Assembly: GCA_013359125.1 (NCBI GenBank)
Contig: JABWCR010000005.1
Coordinates: 61,807 to 125,806 of the forward strand
Source of the DNA: Armatimonadota bacterium
GTDB lineage: Bacteria; Armatimonadota; Fimbriimonadia; Fimbriimonadales; GBS-DC
Reading direction: 5' to 3'
DNA: 64,000 bases
Under the pieces are notes generated by a model that saw only the letters and a program-made list of their open reading frames with translations, was not told where the DNA came from and made no database searches. Both the position numbers and the translations under genes were made by a program. Within the stretch, counting starts at the first letter, position 1; every line of letters begins with the position of its first letter. Below, one piece after another: positions 34,534 through 44,630 of this stretch.

Positions 34534-35421
34534 TTAGGCTTTTCGGCGTCGGCGGGCCAAGAGAGCAAGACCAGCGCCAAGGCCGAACAGGCTCATAGGC
34601 TCGGGGACCAACTCCAGGTAACGTCCGCCGCCCGAATAGACCAGACTGGAGGTGCGCGTCGTTACGTTAAAGACGTGCGCGCCCGAGCCATTGGTCCACA
34701 TGATGTTGCCGTTGCCCAGCTGAATGACGCCGCGAGCGCCCGATGCGGCAAACGACTCGATCAATGCGCCCGTGTTGACGTCCAGCCGGACTACGTTGTT
34801 GGACGAGAAGCCCGCAACCAGCACGTTCCCATCGGCCGCATAGTTCATCTGCTCGGCAAAGTTCAGCGAGGTCGAGTTGTGAAACGCCCCGATCGAACCG
34901 CCCGCCAGATTGAATTTGTGGATGTCGTTGTTGCCAGAGCTCGAAGAAACCAAGATGCCGCCTTGATGCGCCAGAATGCCGAACGGACTGGGGGCCAATC
35001 CCGTGGTCGTGAACGATCCCATCGGGTTGCCGTTCGTGTCGAACATTACCACCGCATTGCCGGGTGCACCGTTTGCGGTGCCTGCGTTGGTTACGTAGAC
35101 GGTGCCAGCCACTAACCCCATGCCGCGGATGTTGTCCAGGCCAGCGGTTCCGATTTGTCCCAGCGGCGTGCCCGTCATGGACCAACGAGAAACTCGGTCG
35201 CCTCCTTGTTCAGACACCCAGATCTCGTTGCCAACGACCATGGCGTGGATCGGTGTGCCGCCTGCCAAAGCGAAGAGGTTAGGATTCATCACGGAGCCGT
35301 CAAACGGATCGAACGTTACGATGCGGTTGTTGGTACTGTCCGGCATCATAATGTACGGTTGTGCCAACGCGCCCGAAGCAAGCAAAGCGGCAGCCATCAA
35401 ACTTCCAAGGAAATTCCTCAT
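34534..35421 (-). CDS. Secreted NHL-like beta-propeller with PEP-CTERM sorting signal
   Basis: The 295-residue product has a signal peptide (MRNFLGSLMAAALLASGALA), a single propeller of strands such as PIHAMVVGNEIWVSEQGGDR and NVLVAGFSSNNVVRLD, and ends VPEPMSLFGLGAGLALLARR with a basic tail, a typical PEP-CTERM tripartite signal. PEP-CTERM proteins are processed by exosortase and displayed at or released from the surface. GAGGTGA precedes the ATG at 35421; an upstream GTG at 35430 is less likely. It is closely paralogous over the body to the next gene upstream, which has a different C-terminus. Confidence 0.9.
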   Translation of the reverse strand: MRNFLGSLMAAALLASGALAQPYIMMPDSTNNRIVTFDPFDGSVMNPNLFALAGGTPIHAMVVGNEIWVSEQGGDRVSRWSMTGTPLGQIGTAGLDNIRGMGLVAGTVYVTNAGTANGAPGNAVVMFDTNGNPMGSFTTTGLAPSPFGILAHQGGILVSSSSGNNDIHKFNLAGGSIGAFHNSTSLNFAEQMNYAADGNVLVAGFSSNNVVRLDVNTGALIESFAASGARGVIQLGNGNIMWTNGSGAHVFNVTTRTSSLVYSGGGRYLELVPEPMSLFGLGAGLALLARRRRKA

Positions 35422-35446
35422 TGTTGTCACCTCGAGAAAAGTATAA

Positions 35447-35481
35447 GGCAGAATTGCCTGAAACGACCAGGCAATTCTGCC
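35447..35481 (-). terminator. Long hairpin between the propeller paralogs
   Basis: A 14-bp perfect stem (GGCAGAATTGCCTG / CAGGCAATTCTGCC) with a 7-nt loop lies 23 nt after the stop of the 35505-36494 gene, followed on the minus strand by TTATACTTTTCTC. Confidence 0.75.
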
Positions 35482-35504
35482 AGTAAGGTCAAAGCGCCTT
35501 TGAA

Positions 35505-36494
35505 TTAGCAGCCGACGCCGAAATTCTCTAGAACCAGCGCAAGGTCCGTATCGTCGACGACGCCGTCAAGGTTCAGGTCGGCCTGGACGCCTTCGCATCC
35601 CATGCCGAACGACTCCAGGCCGATGGCCAGATCGGTGTCGTCCACACAGCCATCGCCGTTGACATCGCCGGGGCCATTCAGGCGGATCAGTTGGAGGTAT
35701 CGACCGCCGCCCGCATATATGAGCGCCGACGAGCCCGCAACCACGTCGCGGATGTGCGCGCCCGAGCCATTCGTCCACATGATGTTGCCGTTGCAAAGTT
35801 GGATCACGCCGCGAGCGCCCGATGCGGCAAAAGAGTCGATGAGGGCGCCGCTATTTACATCCAAGCGAACGACGTTGTTGGACGAGAATCCACCGACTAG
35901 GACGTTACCGTCTGCCGCATAAGCCATCTGCTCGGCAAAGTTCAGCGATGTCGTATTGTGAAACGTTCCCAAAGGGGTGCCTGTCAGCGAAAACTTGTGT
36001 ATGTCGTCGTTCGCCGAACTGGACGACACGAGTATCCCGCTCTGATGCTCCAGCACGCCAAACGGGCCGGGGGCCAGGCCGACCGTACTGAAAGACCCCA
36101 ATGGTGCGCCTGACGGATCCAGCATCACGACCGCATTGCCAGGGGCGCCATTGGCAGTACCAGCGTTGGTTACGTAGATCGTGTCGCCAACTCGGCCCAT
36201 TCCGCGAATGTTGTCGAAGCCTGCTGTACCGATCTGACCCAGAAACGTTCCCGTTAGAGACCAGCGCGAAACACGATCGCCGATCTGCTCGGACACCCAG
36301 ATCTCATCGCCCACCCGCATGGCGTGGATCGGCGTTCCGGCTGCTAAAGCAAAGTAGGCGCCATTGATCACGCTGCCGTCTTGCGGGTTGAAAAGCACGG
36401 TTCGGTTGTTGGTACTGTCAGGCATGATTATGACCGCCTGAGCGAAAGTGCCGACGCATGCAAGCGCGGCAAGAGAAGCAAACAATCCTTTCAT
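35505..36494 (-). CDS. Secreted NHL-like beta-propeller with EF-hand pair (paralog of the PEP-CTERM gene)
   Basis: The 329-residue product has a signal peptide (MKGLFASLAALACVGTFAQA) and a body almost colinear with the adjacent PEP-CTERM protein: shared stretches include GTPIHAM, DNIRGMG, VTNAGTANGAPGNAVVM, TSLNFAEQM, FAASGARGVIQL and NIMWTNGSGAH. From residue about 270 the sequence switches to GPGDVNGDGCVDDTDLAI and ADLNLDGVVDDTDLALVL, a dockerin-like EF-hand pair. GAGGTGA precedes the ATG at 36494. The pair arose by tandem duplication with exchange of the C-terminal tag. Confidence 0.9.
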   Translation of the reverse strand: MKGLFASLAALACVGTFAQAVIIMPDSTNNRTVLFNPQDGSVINGAYFALAAGTPIHAMRVGDEIWVSEQIGDRVSRWSLTGTFLGQIGTAGFDNIRGMGRVGDTIYVTNAGTANGAPGNAVVMLDPSGAPLGSFSTVGLAPGPFGVLEHQSGILVSSSSANDDIHKFSLTGTPLGTFHNTTSLNFAEQMAYAADGNVLVGGFSSNNVVRLDVNSGALIDSFAASGARGVIQLCNGNIMWTNGSGAHIRDVVAGSSALIYAGGGRYLQLIRLNGPGDVNGDGCVDDTDLAIGLESFGMGCEGVQADLNLDGVVDDTDLALVLENFGVGC

Positions 36495-36567
36495 GGTAAT
36501 CACCTCGTTCGATAGTTTACCTCCATCTGTCCTCGGCAACACTGACACGTTTGCGGGGATTGTGGGC

Positions 36568-36573
36568 TATGAT
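36568..36573 (+). promoter_or_regulatory. -10 box (TATGAT), methyltransferase gene
   Basis: TATGAT lies 8 nt before the ATG at 36582 with no Shine-Dalgarno, another candidate leaderless start. Confidence 0.45.
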
Positions 36574-36581
36574 AATGCACT

Positions 36582-37313
36582 ATGGAGTTTGGAGCGTGGG
36601 CCGACCAATACGCGGCGTTCAGACCCCGATATCCAGTGGGCCTGTTCGATTTTATTGCCGATCAGGCGCCGGGACGACGCTTGGCCTGGGATTGTGCGAC
36701 AGGCAATGGGCAGGCCGCGATCGACCTGGCCGAACGGTTCGAGAGGGTCTGCGCGACGGACAAAAGCGAAGAACAGATCAGTCGGGCGACGGCCCATTCG
36801 CGTATCGACTATTCGGTGCAGGCCGCCGAAGCGACTGACTTCCCTAATGCCTGCTTTGATGCGATCTGCGCGGCGCAAGCCGTCCATTGGTTCGATGTTG
36901 AGCGCTTTTATGCCGAGGCCGTGCGCGTAGCACGCCCCGGCGCGGTGATCGGCATTTGGGGGTACACCGATTTCAACGTCTCTCCGGCGTTCGACTCGGC
37001 GTTCAGAGAGCGCGTTTTGGAGCCAGTAAAGGGCGATTGGGCGGGCGGCGTTCGACTATTGACCAACGGTTATCGAGACATTCCCTTCCCGTTCGAACGC
37101 ATTGAGACGCCTCCCTTCAGCATTGAAGTTACCTGGGATTTGCCTCGGCTGATGGCCTATGTGAACACTTGGTCGGGCGTTCGGCGATATGTCGAACGGA
37201 CTGGAATCGGCCTTCTGTCAGAGGTCTATCCCCTTCTGGCCGCGGAGTGGGGCGATCCCGCAACCCCGCGCCCTATCGCGATGCCGCTGTATGCGATGAT
37301 GGGGAGGATCTGA
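36582..37313 (+). CDS. Class I SAM-dependent methyltransferase
   Basis: The 243-residue protein starts with FGAWADQYAAFRPRYP and has motif I AWDCATGNGQAAIDLAE, an acidic loop end at CATDKSEEQI and post-motif FDAICAAQAVHWFD. This arrangement matches the UbiE/Methyltransf_11-type family often annotated as a small-molecule or ubiquinone/menaquinone-like methyltransferase. The substrate is unknown. It is isolated between minus-strand genes. The following 105 nt to the next gene hold nothing recognised. Confidence 0.85.
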   Translation: MEFGAWADQYAAFRPRYPVGLFDFIADQAPGRRLAWDCATGNGQAAIDLAERFERVCATDKSEEQISRATAHSRIDYSVQAAEATDFPNACFDAICAAQAVHWFDVERFYAEAVRVARPGAVIGIWGYTDFNVSPAFDSAFRERVLEPVKGDWAGGVRLLTNGYRDIPFPFERIETPPFSIEVTWDLPRLMAYVNTWSGVRRYVERTGIGLLSEVYPLLAAEWGDPATPRPIAMPLYAMMGRI

Positions 37314-37418
37314 CTTCCGACAGATAGAAAAAAGCAAATCGGCGGCGTTGTACGCGAACGGCAAGCACTGGGTGCAGGCTGGAAGGCGTTTGCCAGCGAT
37401 CCTAACCGTTCGAGCAAT

Positions 37419-37913
37419 CTAATGCTCTAAATGCTTTCTCATCCGCCTCCGAATCGCCCAAATAGAAAGCCCTATGATTAGGACGGTCCCGCCCGAATAA
37501 CTGACCATGTGCGCGATCGCGACGGCGAACAGTCTACGATCCGCGACTTTCTCATCCCAGCCCAGAACAAAGCCGCCGAACAGATAAATCGCCAACCCTG
37601 AGAGCATGGCTAATGCCCATAGAACGGCCAGACACTTCAGCAGCGCGGGTTGAATGTCCCTGGCCTCTAACTTAGGCAGGCGACCCGCCCTGCACGCAGC
37701 GCCCATCAACAATCCGCCGAACAGTCCCATCCACCAGGTTGCCCAGACGCCCCAGATCAATGCCAATGCCAACGGCGACTTTGTGTCGATTATCACCGGG
37801 TGATGAGGCGGCAAAAAGTAGGCTGGACTGACGTGCGCCGTAACAAGGTCGTGCGCGATTCCATACGCGACCGATGTCCAAACGCCCAGCCAGACGATGC
37901 GCCAGTAAGCCAC
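37419..37913 (-). CDS. Four-helix integral membrane protein
   Basis: The 164-residue product has about four hydrophobic segments (near residues 6-24, 48-72, 90-112 and 130-155), with an HDLVTAHVSPAYFLPPHHP loop after the first and a basic C-terminus (IRRRMRKHLEH). The pattern resembles small uncharacterised membrane proteins of this phylum. It overlaps no gene but begins 1 nt after the VOC protein gene, so the two are likely co-transcribed. Function unknown. Confidence 0.7.
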   Translation of the reverse strand: MAYWRIVWLGVWTSVAYGIAHDLVTAHVSPAYFLPPHHPVIIDTKSPLALALIWGVWATWWMGLFGGLLMGAACRAGRLPKLEARDIQPALLKCLAVLWALAMLSGLAIYLFGGFVLGWDEKVADRRLFAVAIAHMVSYSGGTVLIIGLSIWAIRRRMRKHLEH

Positions 37914-37914
37914 T

Positions 37915-38250
37915 TTATGGCTTTGAATATCGCGGTTGGTAGAGCTGGATTTTAAGGCCTCCTGGAGCCTCGAAGAAAGTTACCAAGCCATAGCCGTGAT
38001 CCTCGATATCGCCGGCAAAGACGACGCCGCGCGCTTTCAGCGATTCGACCGTCGCGGCCACGTCGTCGCAGTAGAAGGAGATGCCCGCGCTGTTGCCGTC
38101 CGCCTCGTGGCAGCCTACTTCTCCGGCTATCGGATAGATCGGCCAATTGCCGCCCGCGTCGAACCAATCGAGCCCAAGTTTCTCCTTAAAGAACGCCCGC
38201 AGCTCGTCGGCTGCGGGCGAATAGAACATTGCGTGCACGCCTTTGATCAT
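37915..38250 (-). CDS. VOC (glyoxalase/bleomycin-resistance) superfamily protein
   Basis: The 111-residue product has the beta-alpha-beta-beta-beta pattern of VOC proteins: IKGVHAMFYSPAADELRAFF, LGLDWFDAGGNWPIYP, and HGYGLVTFFEAPGGLKIQLY with the terminal acidic metal ligand replaced by Gln. It may be a metal-dependent lyase, dioxygenase-like protein or binding protein; the missing acidic residue argues for caution. It is followed 1 nt later by the membrane protein gene. Confidence 0.82.
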   Translation of the reverse strand: MIKGVHAMFYSPAADELRAFFKEKLGLDWFDAGGNWPIYPIAGEVGCHEADGNSAGISFYCDDVAATVESLKARGVVFAGDIEDHGYGLVTFFEAPGGLKIQLYQPRYSKP

Positions 38251-38258
38251 GATTCCTC

Positions 38259-39707
38259 CTAATGGCAGCCTAGACCGAACGATTCGAGCGCGATGGCCAG
38301 GTCGGCATCGTCGACGATGCCGTTGCCGTCTATGTCGCTGGCCGGATTGGTAGAGCCAAAGTCCTCCAACACTTGTGCCAAGTCCGCATCGTCCACACAG
38401 CCGTTGTTGTTCACATCGGCCGCAGGCTGAAGATTGATGGAGAACACGAACGGCTCACCCGGGCCATTGGTATAGACCATCCCGATGCTTGCTAACGAGC
38501 GCGCAGGATCGACAGCGCCGACATACTCGAACAACCGCGCGGCGCGACGAAATTCAAAGCGCCAGGCGGTCTCGATCAGGTTCTTTTGCGCGCGATCCAT
38601 GCCGCCTAGGATGGTCGGAACGGGCGCCGATGCGTTGAACCAGTCGGGGACGGGCGTTGTTTCCGATCCCGGATCGCCGCTGTCGTAATGTCGCTCTACG
38701 GCCAGTTCTGATCCGCCGTTCGCCGATGAAATTACGACGCCGACTCGCTTATATCGTCCCGGCGGCACATCGACGGTAACGGCGTTGAACAGCATGGCGA
38801 TCGCGTTTTGACTGCGATAGTCGGCCAGCAGATGGCGACCCAGCCCGGTGTTGGTCGAGGTCAAAAGCCGGTCGTTCGGCACCCCCACAGAGGCAAACGA
38901 AGCGGTCGGCGCAGTGTAGTTGAAAGTGTTGAACTGATCGAAGAACCCGCCCGCATCGGAGCTTGGGCCCGTACCGTCAAAGACGGCGTCTGTGTTGGCC
39001 AAGCTGCTGAGGTCGATCTGGAAAGACGTAGCGCCAACGCGCGCAGTAACCGCGAACAGGCTGGCTGCGGTCCGACCTGGGTTGGACAGGTTCGTACCTT
39101 CCACCACAATGTGCGTTATGGTTTGTCCGCCGGTCGGCAGGATGGTCGACTCAAAGAGCCTGCAGGCGTTCGCACTGTGCAGGTTCCATCGGTTTTGGGC
39201 TGCGCTCCACTGTACGCGATCGCGTCCGGTTACAGGTGACGGCACGCCGCTGGCCGCATTGAACCAGTCGGGCGCCCGAAAGCCGTTTTCGAACACCTCG
39301 GTCGAGTTGTCGGCGTAGTGCACGGTAACTCTCAGAGTAGAGTTGCCGTCGGCCGAGGCGCCTAAGAACCCAATCTCATCGGTAGGCATGTGGATGGGGA
39401 TCGAGGCGCTATCCCCGGTAAAGAACTTGATCGCGTTCGCGCGCGAATAGTCGCCCAGTTGATAGAAGCCCATAGCGCCGAGCGAAGGGACGATTCTATT
39501 GGCGGGCAGTCCGTCTGCCGTGAAGCCAAGACCGTTAGCGATCAGGTTGTAGGTGTTGAGCGCGTCGAAGTAGCCGTCAAAGTCGGCGCCCGTGTCCATG
39601 TTGTCAAAAATCGTATCGGTGGTGTAGTGGGTCGACAGATCGGCGCGAACTTGAGCAAAGGCAGGCAAGGTCGCCAGGAATAGCGCGGCAAAAACAATGC
39701 GCATCAT
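38259..39707 (-). CDS. Secreted protein with an internally duplicated domain and EF-hand pair
   Basis: The 482-residue product has a signal peptide (MMRIVFAALFLATLPAFAQ). The body consists of two homologous halves of about 190 residues: each has FD-x-G-YF-DALNTYN-like or FFDQFNTFN, an LPANRIV / VPNDRLL turn, a YSRANAI / YRSQNAI strand, and PDWFNA before a GRDRVQ / GGMDRAQ turn. The C-terminus has ADVNNNGCVDDADLAQVL and SDIDGNGIVDDADLAIAL. GGAGG lies 7 nt before the ATG at 39707. It is probably extracellular; the fold and ligand are unknown. Confidence 0.8.
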   Translation of the reverse strand: MMRIVFAALFLATLPAFAQVRADLSTHYTTDTIFDNMDTGADFDGYFDALNTYNLIANGLGFTADGLPANRIVPSLGAMGFYQLGDYSRANAIKFFTGDSASIPIHMPTDEIGFLGASADGNSTLRVTVHYADNSTEVFENGFRAPDWFNAASGVPSPVTGRDRVQWSAAQNRWNLHSANACRLFESTILPTGGQTITHIVVEGTNLSNPGRTAASLFAVTARVGATSFQIDLSSLANTDAVFDGTGPSSDAGGFFDQFNTFNYTAPTASFASVGVPNDRLLTSTNTGLGRHLLADYRSQNAIAMLFNAVTVDVPPGRYKRVGVVISSANGGSELAVERHYDSGDPGSETTPVPDWFNASAPVPTILGGMDRAQKNLIETAWRFEFRRAARLFEYVGAVDPARSLASIGMVYTNGPGEPFVFSINLQPAADVNNNGCVDDADLAQVLEDFGSTNPASDIDGNGIVDDADLAIALESFGLGCH

Positions 39708-39859
39708 AGTTCCACCTCCGATACATAGTACAACATTAGTCCGGCGGATTCCTTCATTGTTGAGAGCGCGTCGGCTTGCCGGAGTTTTAGCGCTCGGCTT
39801 CTCTTGCGCCGGAACAACGATCTTCATGAGCGTGTTTGGAGTTTACCTATTGGCGTGGA

Positions 39860-39902
39860 TTCGTACTCAAAGTTGTGCTACATTTTTTGCAGATTCCCGT
39901 TC
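39860..39902. repeat. Dispersed repeat copy C
   Basis: TTCGTACTCAAAGTTGTGCT followed by ACATTTTTTGCAGATTCCCG corresponds to copies A and B with a few substitutions and one indel. It is preceded by GGCGTGGA, like copy B. Confidence 0.7.
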
Positions 39903-40047
39903 CATGATAAACGTGAGCGGCTTTTGAATCGAGAGGTCTGCCTCGAACCTTCCTTAGGGCGCGGTTTAGTCGATTTTGCGAGGTTGGTTCGGTGCGGCGT
40001 CCTGCGGAGGGAACAGAGTTCCTCTTTTTGGGGGCGTCCCCGGCGGA

Positions 40048-40091
40048 TTTGTACTCAGATTCTCAGCCTCCACACCTACGGGCGTGGAGGC
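40048..40091. repeat. Truncated repeat copy D with GCCTCCAC hairpin
   Basis: GCGGATTTGTACTCAGATT matches the first 15-20 nt of copies B and C, then switches to a hairpin (GCCTCCAC 40066-40073 pairing with GTGGAGGC 40084-40091). The hairpin resembles that at 25933. Confidence 0.65.
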
Positions 40092-40119
40092 ATCGCAACC
40101 TCGCAGCGCACATTAATCC

Positions 40120-42873
40120 TCACCCCTTTATATCCTCCAGCCTTGCGGAGAGTTTGCGCAGGCGGTCGAGGAGTTCCTGTTCCCAGTCGCGCTCTTTTTG
40201 GACGATCTCGGGGTTTGCTTTTTCTAGGAACTGGGGATTGCGGAGCTTGCCTTGGGTTCGTCTGAGGTCGGCCTCGGCTTTAGCGATTTCGCCTTGAAGG
40301 CGCGCGGCTTCCTTTTCCAGATCGATCATGCCTTCAAGCGGGATTGCGATCTCGATGCCGCCGATCACCTGCGCCACGGATTTGCCTTGGGGGGCGCCGA
40401 TCTGTGCCGATTGCATCCAGGCCAGACGTTTGATCAGGTCGAGGTCGTTGTGAATGCACTGCCGCATCGTCTCATCGTCGGTCTGCAGGTAGGCTGTGCC
40501 GGTTACGTTGCCGGGCGAGACGCCCATCTCGGCGCGGAGGTTGCGGATCGTGCGGATCGCTTCGAAGAGGCGTTCTGCCGAGTTCTCGCTGTCTGGGTCG
40601 CGCGGCAGTTCGTTTGGATCGGGGAACGGCGCTTGCATGATGCTCTCGCCTTGGTGCGGCAGCGCTTGCCAGATCTCCTCCGTAATGTGCGGCATGAACG
40701 GGTGCAACAGCCTCAGCGCTCGGTCGAGCACGAAGACCAAGACCCGTTGCGCATCCCGCCGCGTCAAGGGCTCTTGCAGCCTTGGTTTCACGGCCTCCAC
40801 ATACCAGTCGCAGAACTCGTTCCAAATGAACTGGTGCAGGGCGTCCGCTGCCTCGTTCAGTTGGTAGCTCTCAAATCCCTCGCGCACAGCCTGGCTGGCC
40901 GCTGCCAACCGGCTCACCATCCAGCGATCCATCAGAGTGAAGGAGCTCGGCAGATTGTCATCGTACTCGGCCAGGAACTCCGAATCCAGGTTCATCAGCA
41001 CAAATCGGGCGGCGTTCCAGATCTTATTGGCAAAGTTGCGGGCGGTGGTAACGCGCTCTTCGTGAAATCGGATGCTTTGTTGCATCCCCGCCTGGCTCAG
41101 TAGAGACCAGCGCAGAGCGTCCACGCCGAACTCTTCAATAAGGTCTAACGGATCGACCCCGGTGCCCAGCGATTTGGACATCCGTTTGCCCTCTTTGTTC
41201 AGCACTGTGGCGTAGATATAGACCTGATGGTAGGGGATTTCGCCCATGTGGTCCATGCCGGTCATGATCATGCGGGCGACCCAGAGGTAGAGGATGTCGC
41301 GCGCGGTGATGAGCAGGTTGGTCGGGTAAAAGCGCTCTAGCATGGGGGTTTGCTTGGGCCAGCCCATGACGGCGTGGGGCCAGATGGCGGACGAAAACCA
41401 GGTATCGAGCACATCGGGGTCTTGGATCAGTTCGCTGCCGCCGCATTGCGGACAGACATCCGGTCGGTCTCGCTGAACGATGGGGTTGCGGCGGCGAACC
41501 AAACGCCACGGCTCGTGCGGGTCGCTCGTCGCCTCAAAGTCGTCTGGATGACAGGTTCGGCAATACCAAGCGGGTATCTGGTGCCCCCACCAGAGTTGTC
41601 GGGCGATGTTCCAATCGCGAACGTTGCGCATCCATTCCAGGTAGATTTCGCGATACCGTTCGGGCACGAACGTTACTCGATCCTGCTCGACGACCTCAAT
41701 GCAGGGTTTGCTGAGCTCGCTCATTCGGCAGTACCACTGCTCGCTCAGAAGCGGTTCGATCACGCTGTGGCATCGCTCGCATCGGCCTAGGGGCACTCGA
41801 TAATCCTCGACCGATTCGAGCAGTCCCTGTTCTTCTAAGTCAGCGACGAGCGCTTTTCGGGCTTCGAATCGATCTAGGCCGTGGTATTTGGTCAAAAAAG
41901 GATGCTCAGGTTGTCCCAGTTCTTCGCGGATTGCCAATGTATCGACCGTTGCGTCCTCGGCCAGCATCACGGGGCGCGGCAGATTGTGCCGGACGCCGAT
42001 TTCGTAGTCGTTCGGGTCGTGCGCGGGGGTTACTTTTACGGCGCCGGTGCCAAATTCGGGATCGGGATAGTCGTCGGCGATCAGTTCGACTTCCCTTCCG
42101 ACCAGGGGCACGGTCAGGCGCGCGCCGATCAGACCGGCATATCGCTCGTCCTTAGGATTGACAGCCACGGCCACATCGGCCAAGATCGTCTCTGGGCGCG
42201 TGGTCGCGACCACGATATAGCCTTCCCGCCCGACCAAGGGATAGCGCACTTTATAGAGCTTTGCGGCTTCTTCTTCGGTTTCGATTTCGATGTCCGATAT
42301 GCTGGTGCGGCATCCCGGGCACCAGTTGGCAATTCGCTGACCTATGTAAAGGTGTCCGTCGCGCCACCATCGTTCAAAGGTCTCGTAGACGGCGCCGGTG
42401 TAGTCGTCATCGCGGGTGAAACGGGTAAAGCGCCAGTCGAACGAGCAACCCAAACGGCGAAACTGATTGAGAATGGCGCTACCGTACTCCTGGCGCCAAG
42501 CCCAGACGCGGCGCACAAACTCCTCGCGGCCGATCTGTCGACGGTCGATGCCCTGCTTTCGCAGCTCGCGCGAGACCACGTTTTCCGTGGCGATGCCGGC
42601 ATGGTCGGTGCCGGGCACGCACAGCACGTTGTCGCCCATCATTCTTCGCCAGCGTATAATCAGGTCGTGGATTCCATAGCAAAGGGCGTGGCCCATGTGC
42701 AGCGATCCGGTGATGTTGGGCGGGGGGATGGCGATGCTGTAGCGCGGGCGGGCGTCGTCCTCGATGTCGGCGTCGAACAGGCCCTTGTCGGTCCACCAGG
42801 CATAGGTTCGCTGTTCGACCGAGGCCGGATCGTACGTCTTGGGCAGCTCTTGCGACGGATCGAATTCGCTCAT
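40120..42873 (-). CDS. valS: Valyl-tRNA synthetase
   Basis: The 917-residue class I synthetase has HIGH as HMGH at residues 59-62 (NITGSLHMGHAL), KMSKS as RMSKS at 564-568, the CP1 editing domain with the PVVGREGYIVV-like region, an anticodon-binding domain and a C-terminal coiled-coil (MIDLEKEAARLQGEIAKAEAD). It charges tRNA-Val and edits threonine errors. A TACAAT box stands 10 nt before the ATG with no Shine-Dalgarno. It is divergent from pyrG. Confidence 0.97.
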   Translation of the reverse strand: MSEFDPSQELPKTYDPASVEQRTYAWWTDKGLFDADIEDDARPRYSIAIPPPNITGSLHMGHALCYGIHDLIIRWRRMMGDNVLCVPGTDHAGIATENVVSRELRKQGIDRRQIGREEFVRRVWAWRQEYGSAILNQFRRLGCSFDWRFTRFTRDDDYTGAVYETFERWWRDGHLYIGQRIANWCPGCRTSISDIEIETEEEAAKLYKVRYPLVGREGYIVVATTRPETILADVAVAVNPKDERYAGLIGARLTVPLVGREVELIADDYPDPEFGTGAVKVTPAHDPNDYEIGVRHNLPRPVMLAEDATVDTLAIREELGQPEHPFLTKYHGLDRFEARKALVADLEEQGLLESVEDYRVPLGRCERCHSVIEPLLSEQWYCRMSELSKPCIEVVEQDRVTFVPERYREIYLEWMRNVRDWNIARQLWWGHQIPAWYCRTCHPDDFEATSDPHEPWRLVRRRNPIVQRDRPDVCPQCGGSELIQDPDVLDTWFSSAIWPHAVMGWPKQTPMLERFYPTNLLITARDILYLWVARMIMTGMDHMGEIPYHQVYIYATVLNKEGKRMSKSLGTGVDPLDLIEEFGVDALRWSLLSQAGMQQSIRFHEERVTTARNFANKIWNAARFVLMNLDSEFLAEYDDNLPSSFTLMDRWMVSRLAAASQAVREGFESYQLNEAADALHQFIWNEFCDWYVEAVKPRLQEPLTRRDAQRVLVFVLDRALRLLHPFMPHITEEIWQALPHQGESIMQAPFPDPNELPRDPDSENSAERLFEAIRTIRNLRAEMGVSPGNVTGTAYLQTDDETMRQCIHNDLDLIKRLAWMQSAQIGAPQGKSVAQVIGGIEIAIPLEGMIDLEKEAARLQGEIAKAEADLRRTQGKLRNPQFLEKANPEIVQKERDWEQELLDRLRKLSARLEDIKG

Positions 42874-42883
42874 TGGGGCGGTT

Positions 42884-42889
42884 ATTGTA
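42884..42889 (-). promoter_or_regulatory. -10 box (TACAAT), valS
   Basis: On the minus strand, TACAAT lies 10 nt before the valS ATG; a transcript starting at the usual distance would be nearly leaderless. Confidence 0.45.
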
Positions 42890-42927
42890 CCTTCCGCACA
42901 GGTTGACGGTTGGGGTATAGTTGATGA

Positions 42928-44628
<1,701 letters not shown>

Positions 44629-44630
44629 TC

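Larger units (their letters stand above)
39708..40119. other. Intergenic gap with promoter and repeats
   Basis: This 412-bp gap carries the upstream region of the minus-strand EF-hand gene (TACTAT near 39725) and, from 39850 on, repeat copies C and D and a GCCTCCAC hairpin. No coding sequence with homology is visible in it. Confidence 0.6.

Noticed and set aside
37314..37418. Intergenic stretch as a possible small RNA
   Set aside because: No promoter, terminator or strong hairpin is visible on either strand.
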